Assembly: GCA_000381585.1 (NCBI GenBank) | Contig: KB906737.1 | Coordinates: 496,001 to 560,000, forward strand | Direction of reading: 5' to 3' | From: Acidobacteriaceae bacterium KBS 83 | Lineage (GTDB): Bacteria; Acidobacteriota; Terriglobia; Terriglobales; Acidobacteriaceae | DNA length: 64,000 nucleotides | In this document: piece by piece, positions 1 to 9,116 of the stretch | How positions within the stretch are numbered: position 1 is the first letter of the stretch | Layout of the letters: each line of letters starts with the position of its first letter | Notes under the pieces: model-generated | Told to the model about the DNA's origin: nothing | Seen by the model: the letters and a program-made list of their open reading frames with translations, nothing else | Databases searched by the model: none | Made by a program: the position numbers and the translations under genes

Positions 1-186
1 CCTGAGCTGACCACAGTCAGCCAGCGCCTCCCGCGAATGGGCCAGATTGCGGCGAAAACAATCATCGACCAGATCGAGAAGACCGCCGACTATCAATCGG
101 AAATCATGGTGGAACCGGAGCTCATTCAACGTGCCTCCTCTGGACCGATGAAGATCCATGTTGCGTTACCGAAAGTGGCGAGCTGA
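1..186 (+). CDS. LacI-family transcriptional regulator, C-terminal end (partial)
   Basis: Frame 1 is open from the window edge to TGA at 184-186 and encodes 61 residues. The tail contains LTTVSQ, then MGQIAAKTIIDQIE, then VEPELIQRAS. This matches the end of LacI/GalR regulators, where the last core strand is followed by the LTTV...MG..A...L...IE helix and a closing strand ending in R.S. The DNA-binding and most of the ligand-binding domain lie outside the window, so the effector cannot be judged. The family assignment is from motif memory; the regulated genes are unknown. Confidence 0.75.
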   Translation, partial: PELTTVSQRLPRMGQIAAKTIIDQIEKTADYQSEIMVEPELIQRASSGPMKIHVALPKVAS

Positions 187-190
187 GGTC

Positions 191-230
191 AGACCCTCGC
201 GGTCTCAGGCGCCTGCGATCGCGAGGGTCT
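191..230 (+). terminator. Hairpin after the LacI gene, possible terminator
   Basis: Perfect 11-bp arms AGACCCTCGCG (191-201) and CGCGAGGGTCT (220-230) flank an 18-nt loop that itself contains the palindrome CAGGCGCCTG (206-215). It starts 5 nt after the stop codon of the LacI gene. There is no U-tract after the stem, so it may terminate inefficiently or only stabilise the mRNA end. Confidence 0.45.
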
Positions 231-265
231 AAACTTGCGGTCGAGTGTTCGGTTCAAGGCCTTCC

Positions 266-1408
266 ATGCGTCATCGGATCTTTCGCACAGCAATCACGGT
301 CCTCTTGCTGTTGCAGGTATCTGCTCTGCCGGGACAGTTGTCTACTGAAGACCACTTAGCGGACCGAGGATTCTGGCCCACGCAGCCGGCGAAATCGCGA
401 AAAGACTTCGCGGGCCCTGAGGCGTGCGCGAGTTGCCATTCGAACAAGTTCGCTTCCGCGCAACTGACACCCATGAAGAACGGCGCGATGATGGCTGCGA
501 CCGCAGAGGTCCTTAAGTCCCATCCCCATTTGCATTTCGTCGCGAAGCAGTACCAGTACGCTATCGACACTGGACAAGACGCGAGCCGGTACACGGTAAC
601 TGATGGCCAGCGTTCGCTCTCTTACGAGCTCACCTGGGCGTTCGGCACCGCGCGTGTGGGTCAATCGTATCTGTTCAAAGACGGCGCACAGTACTACGAG
701 GCCAGAGTGACCTATTTCGACAAGTTGAAAAATCTCGCCTTTACGCCCGACCGGGACTTGTCCTCTCCGAAAGACCTTGCGGAAGCTATGTACCGCCCCG
801 TACCCACCCAGGAGATACAGCGCTGTTTTGGCTGCCATACGACGGCCTCTGACATCGGAGGCAAATTCGATGAAGCCCACCTGATTCCAGGGGTGACGTG
901 CGAGGCATGTCATGGGCCGGGCGCGAATCATGTTCGGGCCATGAACTCGCCCTCAGTCGTTCCAAACGCCAATGATGTTGCCATCTTCAACTCGGCCCGT
1001 CTCAATCCAGTCGAGGCAGTCGAGTTTTGTGGCGCGTGCCATGGATCATGGTGGGATGTGAAACTGGCCGGCGTGAAAGGCGTATCCACGACACGATCCG
1101 CGCCATACCGCCTGGTTACGAGCAGGTGTTGGGGCAAAGGCGATCAGCGGCTTGAATGCACGGCGTGCCATGATCCGCACGCGCCGTTGCAGACAGAGGC
1201 TGCGGGATATGACAAGGCTTGTCTAAGCTGTCATCTCAATGCTCAGGGAGTGAAGCCAAGCGCGAGTCTTCCGGGTCGCGCATGCCCGGTGGGAACCGGA
1301 AACTGCACGTCCTGCCACATGCCGAAGGTTTACGTGCCGGAGATGCATGACACGTTCACAGACCATCGCATTCGCATCGTGAAGGCCGGAGAGCCATTTC
1401 CGGAGTAG
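266..1408 (+). CDS. Secreted multihaem cytochrome c with seven CXXCH sites
   Basis: A 380-residue protein with an N-terminal signal peptide (MRHRIFRTAITVLLLLQ) and seven haem c attachment motifs: CASCH, CFGCH, CEACH, CGACH, CTACH, CLSCH and CTSCH, near residues 54, 187, 212, 255, 298, 319 and 347. It resembles the tetrahaem c554/c3-like multihaem proteins of Acidobacteria, which move electrons in the periplasm or at the cell surface. I chose ATG 266 because the signal peptide begins there; a GTG at 245 in the same frame would add seven residues. The next gene ends 4 bp away and converges. The redox partner is not visible. Confidence 0.85.
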   Translation: MRHRIFRTAITVLLLLQVSALPGQLSTEDHLADRGFWPTQPAKSRKDFAGPEACASCHSNKFASAQLTPMKNGAMMAATAEVLKSHPHLHFVAKQYQYAIDTGQDASRYTVTDGQRSLSYELTWAFGTARVGQSYLFKDGAQYYEARVTYFDKLKNLAFTPDRDLSSPKDLAEAMYRPVPTQEIQRCFGCHTTASDIGGKFDEAHLIPGVTCEACHGPGANHVRAMNSPSVVPNANDVAIFNSARLNPVEAVEFCGACHGSWWDVKLAGVKGVSTTRSAPYRLVTSRCWGKGDQRLECTACHDPHAPLQTEAAGYDKACLSCHLNAQGVKPSASLPGRACPVGTGNCTSCHMPKVYVPEMHDTFTDHRIRIVKAGEPFPE

Positions 1409-1411
1409 GCG

Positions 1412-3157
<1,746 letters not shown>

Positions 3158-3191
3158 TCTAATCGGAAATCCGCTCTAAACTTACAAGCAA

Positions 3192-5231
3192 ATGAGCCGT
3201 CTGTCGATGATGTTCGGGATCGCGTCGCCGATTCTTCTGGTGTTGGCTCTGCCAGGAGTTCTCTCCGCACAGCTTTTCGCCCAGTCCTTGGGTCAAAACC
3301 AAACCGGACCGTCGAAGAGCGTTGAGCAATTGAAGGCTGCTGCCGCCGCCGAAGTTCAAAACGGAGAAAATGCCGAGGCTATTCGCGATATCGAGAGTGC
3401 TCTTGCGATTCAGCCGGATTGGAAAGAAGGCTGGTGGAACCTGGGTACGTTGCAATACGAAGCGAACCAATACACCGAGGCGGCACGGGCTTTTGAGAAG
3501 GTAGTGGCCTATGCGCCTCGGCTGGGACCTGCATGGGCTCTACTGGGACTTTGCGAGTTCGAGCTCAAGCAGTACGAAGAATCGCTGGCTCATTTGGAAA
3601 CAGCGCAGACGCTGGGAGTGGGCGACGACCCCGAAACCGCACGGGTAGCAAATTACCATTTCGCGTTGTTGCTGATTCGACAGGGAAACTTTGAGCATGG
3701 TGTAAAGGTGCTGCAGTCGACCTTTGGAAGCGGACCTCCAACACCGCAACTTCAGTTCGCCCTGGGGTTGGCGCTGCTTCGTGTCCCGCTGCTACCTGAT
3801 GAGATTGATCCGTCCAAGGACGCCTTGGTGCGCGCTGCCGGTGAATTGGCGTCCAGCGGTTCCGATTCCCTTCAGCACTTTCCGGAATTTCTTCAGAGCC
3901 ATCCTTCGACACCCTTTGTTCATTACGCCTACGGTCTTCGGCTGAAAGAGGCAGCTCGCTGGAATGAAGCACTCGCGCAGCAGCGCGAAGAGATAAAGAT
4001 TTCCCCACAGAGCGCACTGCCCTGGATTGAAATCAGTGAATTGGAAACGAGGCTGGAGCATCCTGCAGAAGCGGCAGCAGCAGCGCGGAAGGCGAAAGCG
4101 CTCGATCCGAATTCGCGCGAGGATCATGACGATGCCAGTTTCCGTGATCCTCGGATGATCTCCTTATACGAAAGCTCTGGTGCCGCGAACGAGCATGCAG
4201 AAGGCGCGAATGCGGATGTTGAAGGATGGAAGAGCGCGATGCGGAACTACTCGGCCGGCCGCTACTCCGACGCAATCGCCCAGTTGAAGCCGTGGTTGAA
4301 CGCACATCCTGCCGATGGAACAAGCTGGGCCGTACTGGGACTGAGCGAGTTCGCTCTCAAGGATTTTGATAACGCGCAGATCCATCTGGAGCGCGGAGAG
4401 CAGCTTGGCTTGAGTGGGAGCACCGATGCGGTGCGCCAGGCGAAATACACATTCGGAGTTCTGCTCATCCGGTCTGGAGCATTCGACCACGCATCCGAGG
4501 TTCTATCATCGATGGTCGGGCCCGGAGCACTGCAGCAAGAAGTTCGATTTGCTTCGGGACTCGCACTCTTGCGCATCCGGAAGATGCCTGAGGACGTTCA
4601 ATCGAGCCAGCGGGATCTTGTGAGCCAGGCCGGCGAAATCGCCCAATTGATCTTCGCGAGTCGCTATGACGAAGCGGACCCGAAGTTCGAGGCTCTGCTG
4701 AAGCAGTATCCGAAGGTCCCCTTCCTGCACTATGCATATGGAACAGCGCTGCTCGCCATCTCGCGATATCAGGAGGCGAAAGCCCAGATGTATGCAGAGA
4801 TTGCCATCTCACCCAACAGTGAGTTGCCATACGTGCGTCTCGCATCGATCGCATTGCGGCAGCAACAACCGCGCGATGCGATCGACCCTGCTGAACACGC
4901 GATCAAGCTCGCTGCGAATTCGGCCGAGGCGCATTACCTGCTTGGAAGAGCGGCTCTTGGGACGGGTGACACGTCACGCTCCATTCACGAACTCGAGATC
5001 GCCTGCCGGCTCGCTCCCGCGAGTCCGGAAGCGCACTTCAACCTTGCCAAGGCGTACGCAAAGGCCGGACAGCCGCAGAGAGCCGAGCAAGAACGTGCGC
5101 GGTTTACCGAGTTGAATGGTATCGCCGATGCTCGAAAGCGACAGGGCAATCAAGCCTATCAGGGACCGCATGACAGCGGAGACATGTCGGTCTCACAGAA
5201 GCAGGCTGGAAATACGGCGGGGCCAAACTGA
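3192..5231 (+). CDS. Secreted TPR-repeat protein with an internal duplication
   Basis: A 679-residue protein with a signal peptide (MFGIASPILLVLALPGVLSAQ) followed by tetratricopeptide repeats throughout, for example EGWWNLGTLQYEANQYTEAA and AHFNLAKAYAKAGQPQRAE. The halves are paralogous: roughly residues 45-300 and 340-590 share, in order, WALLGLCEFELKQYEES / WAVLGLSEFALKDFDNA, FALLLIRQGNFEH / FGVLLIRSGAFDH, FALGLALLR / FASGLALLR and PFVHYAYG / PFLHYAYG. TPR arrays bind peptides or partner proteins; the partner is unknown. It is divergent from the CRTAC1 gene and converges on a small exported protein 6 bp away. Confidence 0.85.
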   Translation: MSRLSMMFGIASPILLVLALPGVLSAQLFAQSLGQNQTGPSKSVEQLKAAAAAEVQNGENAEAIRDIESALAIQPDWKEGWWNLGTLQYEANQYTEAARAFEKVVAYAPRLGPAWALLGLCEFELKQYEESLAHLETAQTLGVGDDPETARVANYHFALLLIRQGNFEHGVKVLQSTFGSGPPTPQLQFALGLALLRVPLLPDEIDPSKDALVRAAGELASSGSDSLQHFPEFLQSHPSTPFVHYAYGLRLKEAARWNEALAQQREEIKISPQSALPWIEISELETRLEHPAEAAAAARKAKALDPNSREDHDDASFRDPRMISLYESSGAANEHAEGANADVEGWKSAMRNYSAGRYSDAIAQLKPWLNAHPADGTSWAVLGLSEFALKDFDNAQIHLERGEQLGLSGSTDAVRQAKYTFGVLLIRSGAFDHASEVLSSMVGPGALQQEVRFASGLALLRIRKMPEDVQSSQRDLVSQAGEIAQLIFASRYDEADPKFEALLKQYPKVPFLHYAYGTALLAISRYQEAKAQMYAEIAISPNSELPYVRLASIALRQQQPRDAIDPAEHAIKLAANSAEAHYLLGRAALGTGDTSRSIHELEIACRLAPASPEAHFNLAKAYAKAGQPQRAEQERARFTELNGIADARKRQGNQAYQGPHDSGDMSVSQKQAGNTAGPN

Positions 5232-5237
5232 GGTTCT

Positions 5238-5612
5238 CTAACCTTTGGCGTGATCTTTGATCTGTTTGGCCAGCTTTTCTATCTGTTGCGCCTTCTTCAC
5301 AACAGTGAGAGGAAATGTAGCCTTCAGATCCGTGTGGTCCACTTCGTCCTGTAACTCGCCCGAGAGCTTATGAAGTTGATGGACCATTCCCACTATTTGC
5401 ATTTGATTGAAGTTGCCGGGCGAGCCCTTGTCGGGGTGAATGATCTCCGGACCGTTCATGCCCGCCGGAGCATTGGGATTCGTCGGCGCATTCGGTGACG
5501 GACGATACTGCGGCGACTGGAAGGCGTCAGCCTTGGCTGCAAAGGTTTCCGCTACAGAAGCTGCAACACCGGCTGCTCCCACGATGAGCATAGAACGGCG
5601 CGACCTGATCAT
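5238..5612 (-). CDS. Small exported hypothetical protein with Tat-like leader
   Basis: 124 residues starting MIRSRRSMLIVGAAG, a twin-arginine-like n-region and hydrophobic core with an AxA-type end (AAKADA). A Pro/Asn-rich linker (PNAPTNPNAPAGMNGPE) follows, then a charged, helical C-terminal part with heptad-like spacing (VHQLHKLSGELQDEVDH...KKAQQIEKLAKQIKDHAKG). I do not recognise a domain. ATG 5612 is preceded by GGGGGA at a good distance and is preferred to the TTG 15 nt upstream. Two 11-bp direct repeats lie in its promoter region. Confidence 0.7.
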   Translation of the reverse strand: MIRSRRSMLIVGAAGVAASVAETFAAKADAFQSPQYRPSPNAPTNPNAPAGMNGPEIIHPDKGSPGNFNQMQIVGMVHQLHKLSGELQDEVDHTDLKATFPLTVVKKAQQIEKLAKQIKDHAKG

Positions 5613-5644
5613 GTTCGTTTCCCCCAAGGACCGCCTTTGAGACG

Positions 5645-5690
5645 AACGAACATCCTACACCCTACGTTCAGGTGGCGAAAACGAACATCC
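5645..5690 (-). promoter_or_regulatory. Direct repeat pair upstream of the small exported protein
   Basis: On the minus strand GGATGTTCGTT occurs twice, at 5690-5680 and 5655-5645, 35 bp apart start to start, 33-78 bp upstream of ATG 5612. Same-face spacing of identical 11-mers suggests a binding site for a regulator. No regulator can be assigned. Confidence 0.3.
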
Positions 5691-5701
5691 GGACGTGCAA
5701 C

Positions 5702-6772
5702 TCACCGCGAACTGGCGAGGAGTTTCATCGCATTCCCGCGATAAATGCGTTCGAGAACCGTGTCCGGCAAGGCCAGTCCATAAATCTGCCATCGTCCCTG
5801 GCGAGAAGCGTGTGAGGGATAGTCAAAGTATTCGTCGTCGGTTTCAAAGAACCGATAGTGTCCGCGATACATCGACTCCTCAGGCAGCAGGTCGGCGCCA
5901 AAGAGGATGCGATCTGGAAATCGCAGGAAGAAGCGCCGAGCGGTGAACGGCTGACGGCCCAGTTCCGCCACTCGTGCTGACATATCGAGTTGAACGTTTG
6001 GGTGAGCCTCGAGCATCGTCGCAAGCGCGGCGAGATCCTCCGGCTGCTCGCCCATATGGGCGGCGACGAACCGGGTCGCGGGATGACGGGTAAAGACGCT
6101 GTTTCGTTGGGCTAGAAGTTCTTCCCGGCTGAATGCAGAACCGTAGAAACTCCAATCCGGGTGCGCAGAGAGTTCTTCGTATCGCTCATTGAGCGCATCG
6201 GTAGCCAGGAAGAATGCTGCGGGATCGGCCGTGTGAAACATGATAAAGACGCCCAACTCCGCCGCACGCGCGAAGAGCGGATCCAGTCGTGAATCATCGA
6301 TGCGGAGAATCGACCCATCCCGGTCGCGCAACCGCAGACCAAGGTCCTTCCAGATCTTCATCCCAATGGCACCTGCGGCTGCGCACTGCTCCAGCCGTTG
6401 AACAGAACGCTTGACGAAATTATCTTCAACGAGATCGCGCCAATCCATCCATGCGATCGTAGAAAAGCGGTTCGGCGACGCCGCGTGGAGCCGCGCTAGG
6501 CTCTCGAGACCCTCTGTACCGGGTTTCATCGTGATGTTTACCAGCTGCTCGATACCGCAGGCATCCATGACACGCAGAACTTCTGAAGGCTCCAGCCCGT
6601 CGATGTGATTATGGAAATCGATGGCGGGGAACTTTGGCCGCGCGATCGAATGCTCCGCAACGCGCAGCATCGATTGCGGCGCGAAGTCGCTGAGGTTCAA
6701 GTTTACCTTGCTCTCAGCGGTCATCATCGAAACGAACGGATCGCGCCCGTCACTGTCCATGCTGGCTCCCAT
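5702..6772 (-). CDS. Amidohydrolase family 2 (PF04909-type) metal-dependent hydrolase
   Basis: A 356-residue cytoplasmic TIM-barrel protein. Metal-ligand motifs appear in the usual order: HNH in IDFHNHIDG (near residue 53), His in FIMFHTADP, His in VAAHMGEQPEDL and Asp in ILFGADLLPEE. This fits the amidohydrolase-2 family (decarboxylases, lactonases, sugar-lactone hydrolases). The substrate cannot be read from the sequence. It lies 20 bp downstream of the PfkB kinase and is probably co-transcribed with it, which points to sugar or amino-sugar breakdown. Confidence 0.75.
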   Translation of the reverse strand: MGASMDSDGRDPFVSMMTAESKVNLNLSDFAPQSMLRVAEHSIARPKFPAIDFHNHIDGLEPSEVLRVMDACGIEQLVNITMKPGTEGLESLARLHAASPNRFSTIAWMDWRDLVEDNFVKRSVQRLEQCAAAGAIGMKIWKDLGLRLRDRDGSILRIDDSRLDPLFARAAELGVFIMFHTADPAAFFLATDALNERYEELSAHPDWSFYGSAFSREELLAQRNSVFTRHPATRFVAAHMGEQPEDLAALATMLEAHPNVQLDMSARVAELGRQPFTARRFFLRFPDRILFGADLLPEESMYRGHYRFFETDDEYFDYPSHASRQGRWQIYGLALPDTVLERIYRGNAMKLLASSR

Positions 6773-6792
6773 CTTCTGTCATGGTGAACTAC

Positions 6793-7773
6793 TCAAACGT
6801 CAAAACGCTCATAGCTGTGCTCGGCAATGGGTGCGTTGTGTGAGGCGAGGAAGGCCGTCAGTCTTTCAAGGTCGGGCTGAGCAGCCGTTCCTCCAACACC
6901 CGTCGCGGAGAGGGCACCCGCTGCGTTCGCGAGCAGCAGACAGTCGCGTAAGGATCGCTTGGTGACTAAGCCATGCACGAACCCCGACGCAAAGGAATCG
7001 CCGGCGCCGGTAGTGTCCACAGCATTCACCGCAAACCCATCGACGTGAACCTTTTCCGTGCCCCGTACGGCGGTCGCTCCCCTGCTACCTTGCTTCACAA
7101 CCGCACAGGATGTGCGCTCTTCCAGCCTTGAAAGTGCTTCGCGCATGCTTGTCGCACCTGTAAGCGCAAAAGCCTCCGATTCATTCATGAACACTACATC
7201 GGCGGCATGCATGAGTTCCCATATCTCCGGGGACCAGTTCTGTGAAGGATCCGAGTTAGGGTCGAAAGAGACCGAAAGACCGGCAGATTTTGCCTCGCGC
7301 ATCAGGCGCGGAAAATTCGGGCGCAGACGTTCCTGCAGAAAGTACGACGTGAGGTGCAGATGCTGGAAGCCGCAAAAGAGATCCTGCGGCAGATCGTCAT
7401 ACCCAAGGTCGGCAATAGCGCCGAGGTGCGTGACGAGCGCGCGATCGTGGGGCGTGCTCAATACGATGGTTGCGCCGGTGGGACGCGATGACAGGAGAAG
7501 GCGGTCAGTTGAGATTCCCGCATGAAGCATCTCATCGCGGCAAAATCGGCCAAAATCGTCATCCCCGGTCTTGCCGACAAAGCCGACCGGATGACCGAGA
7601 CGCGCTACACCACTCGCAAAGATAGCTGAAGCGCTTCCGAGCACCATGCTTATTCCCTGAGCGAGCACCTCGCTGCCGAGCAGCGGAGGTGAAGCAAGCC
7701 CGGAGAGCACAATATCGACGTTCAATTCGCCAATTACCAGGACAGCGGGTAGCAGAGATTCAGGCTCTTTCAT
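6793..7773 (-). CDS. PfkB-family carbohydrate kinase
   Basis: 326 residues with both PfkB landmarks: an N-terminal sugar-binding region (VIGELNVDIVLSG, then GSASAIFASGVARLG) and the C-terminal ATP/anion-hole motif VDTTGAGDSFASGFVHG near residues 245-262 with the catalytic Asp in GAGD. It phosphorylates a sugar or sugar phosphate. Divergence from agaS across a shared 130-bp promoter region suggests tagatose-6-phosphate-like or another amino-sugar-derived substrate, but that is context only. The amidohydrolase gene follows 20 bp later in the same operon. Confidence 0.85.
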   Translation of the reverse strand: MKEPESLLPAVLVIGELNVDIVLSGLASPPLLGSEVLAQGISMVLGSASAIFASGVARLGHPVGFVGKTGDDDFGRFCRDEMLHAGISTDRLLLSSRPTGATIVLSTPHDRALVTHLGAIADLGYDDLPQDLFCGFQHLHLTSYFLQERLRPNFPRLMREAKSAGLSVSFDPNSDPSQNWSPEIWELMHAADVVFMNESEAFALTGATSMREALSRLEERTSCAVVKQGSRGATAVRGTEKVHVDGFAVNAVDTTGAGDSFASGFVHGLVTKRSLRDCLLLANAAGALSATGVGGTAAQPDLERLTAFLASHNAPIAEHSYERFDV

Positions 7774-7816
7774 TTCGATCGTAAGGAAGCGATCCTCCCC
7801 AGAAAAGTCTTGTCGT

Positions 7817-7842
7817 TTTCTTTCATTTTGTTTCGATTTATT
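7817..7842. promoter_or_regulatory. AgaR/DeoR-type operator between pfkB-like gene and agaS
   Basis: TTTCATTTTGTTTCGATTTA at 7821-7840 consists of repeated TTTCRTTT-like units, the form of DeoR-family (AgaR, GlpR) operators; the spacing TTTC-A-TTT-TG-TTT matches what I recall of the E. coli AgaR consensus. A TACAAT hexamer at 7856-7861 could be the -10 of agaS. No DeoR-family gene is present in the window, so the regulator would be encoded elsewhere. Confidence 0.45.
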
Positions 7843-7904
7843 GCTTTAAGTGTAATACAATCCTCGACTGTTGGAGCAATGGTTAATTGGTTGAGGAGAG
7901 ATGT

Positions 7905-9116
7905 GTGAATTCCTTGATTGCGTTGTTGGAGTTGCCTGAGGAGAAGAAACGCCAGCTTGGGGTTGAGCATACAGCCGCAGAGATCGCGCAGCAGCCGAAG
8001 ACATGGCCTGGCACCCTCTCCCTGTTGCGACGGCAGGAGGCAGAACTTCGGAAATTCCTGGCTGCGCAGGCCGGACTCCCGGTGCTTCTCGCAGGCGCAG
8101 GCACATCCGACTTTATCGGCAAAGCGGTGGAGCGGCTGCTCGAGGAGCGCTGGCGCGCACCGGTACGGGCGGTCGCAAGCACGGAGCTGCTGACCGGCAT
8201 GGATGAGTGGATCCGCTCTGAGGAAGCTGCCCTTTGCCTCTCGTTCTCACGCTCCGGCGACAGCTCGGAGGGGGTCGCGGTCATTGAGGAGATGATGGAG
8301 CGGTTCGGCAATGTGGCACACCTGGTGATCACCTGCAATGCCGACGGCGCGATGGCAAAGCTGGCGGCTGGACGATCGCGGTTGGCGTACGCGCTCGTCC
8401 TCGATCCAGTGACCAACGATCGCGGGCTAGCGATGACGAGTTCGTTCTCCAACATGGTGGTCGCCGGGCAGGCGCTGGGGTATTTCGATGATCCGGATGA
8501 GTACGGCAACAGCCTACAGCAGATGGCGAAGAGCGCAGAATCGCTGATGCCGAGCGCAGCTGATGCGGCGGCGAAGCTCGCGAAACGCGGTCTGACACGC
8601 ATGTGCTTTCTGGGCTCGAGCGCATTGACGGCGACGGCGGCGGAATCTGCCCTGAAAGTGCAGGAGATGACGGCAGGACAGATCTTCACGATGTCGCAGT
8701 CGTTCCTGGGACTGCGGCACGGACCTCTCTCGTTCATCGATCGGCAGACACTGGTCGTTGCGTACCTCGCTTCGGATGAGCGGACCCGGTCCTATGAAAT
8801 CGACCTGCTGAGCGAGCTACGCGATAAGCAGCTTGGCGCGACGATCGCAGTGACAGGCTACGGATTGGGACCCGAGATTCAGGGAATGGCGGATGTGACG
8901 CTCGAACTAGGACCTGATACGAGCATGGTGCCGGACGCGCTGCGGCCACCAGTCGATGTGATCTTCGGGCAACTCCTCGGCCTGTTCTGCTCGCTTGAAG
9001 CGGGTCTAAAACCGGACACGCCGAGTCCGTCCGGTGCCATCTCGCGTGTTGTTTCGCATGTTAAGATCCATCCCGCCACGACGCGCCGTGCAGACCCTGT
9101 TCCGGAGATCAAGTGA
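7905..9116 (+). CDS. agaS: AgaS-family SIS-domain sugar isomerase/deaminase
   Basis: 403 residues. The N-terminus (EKKRQLGVEHTAAEIAQQPKTWPGTLSLL) and the two SIS domains match AgaS along their length: LLAGAGTSDFIG, then LSFSRSGDSSEGVAVIEE, DRGLAMTSSFSNM, AAESALKVQEMTAG, GLRHGPLSFID and the C-terminal PDTPSPSGAISRVV...KIHP. AgaS acts on galactosamine 6-phosphate in the GalNAc/galactosamine pathway (isomerising deamination to tagatose 6-phosphate). GTG 7905 is chosen because GAGGAGAG (7893-7900) sits just upstream; a TTG at 7887 is less likely. Its stop overlaps the start of the next gene (GTGA), so the two are translationally coupled. Confidence 0.88.
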   Translation: MNSLIALLELPEEKKRQLGVEHTAAEIAQQPKTWPGTLSLLRRQEAELRKFLAAQAGLPVLLAGAGTSDFIGKAVERLLEERWRAPVRAVASTELLTGMDEWIRSEEAALCLSFSRSGDSSEGVAVIEEMMERFGNVAHLVITCNADGAMAKLAAGRSRLAYALVLDPVTNDRGLAMTSSFSNMVVAGQALGYFDDPDEYGNSLQQMAKSAESLMPSAADAAAKLAKRGLTRMCFLGSSALTATAAESALKVQEMTAGQIFTMSQSFLGLRHGPLSFIDRQTLVVAYLASDERTRSYEIDLLSELRDKQLGATIAVTGYGLGPEIQGMADVTLELGPDTSMVPDALRPPVDVIFGQLLGLFCSLEAGLKPDTPSPSGAISRVVSHVKIHPATTRRADPVPEIK

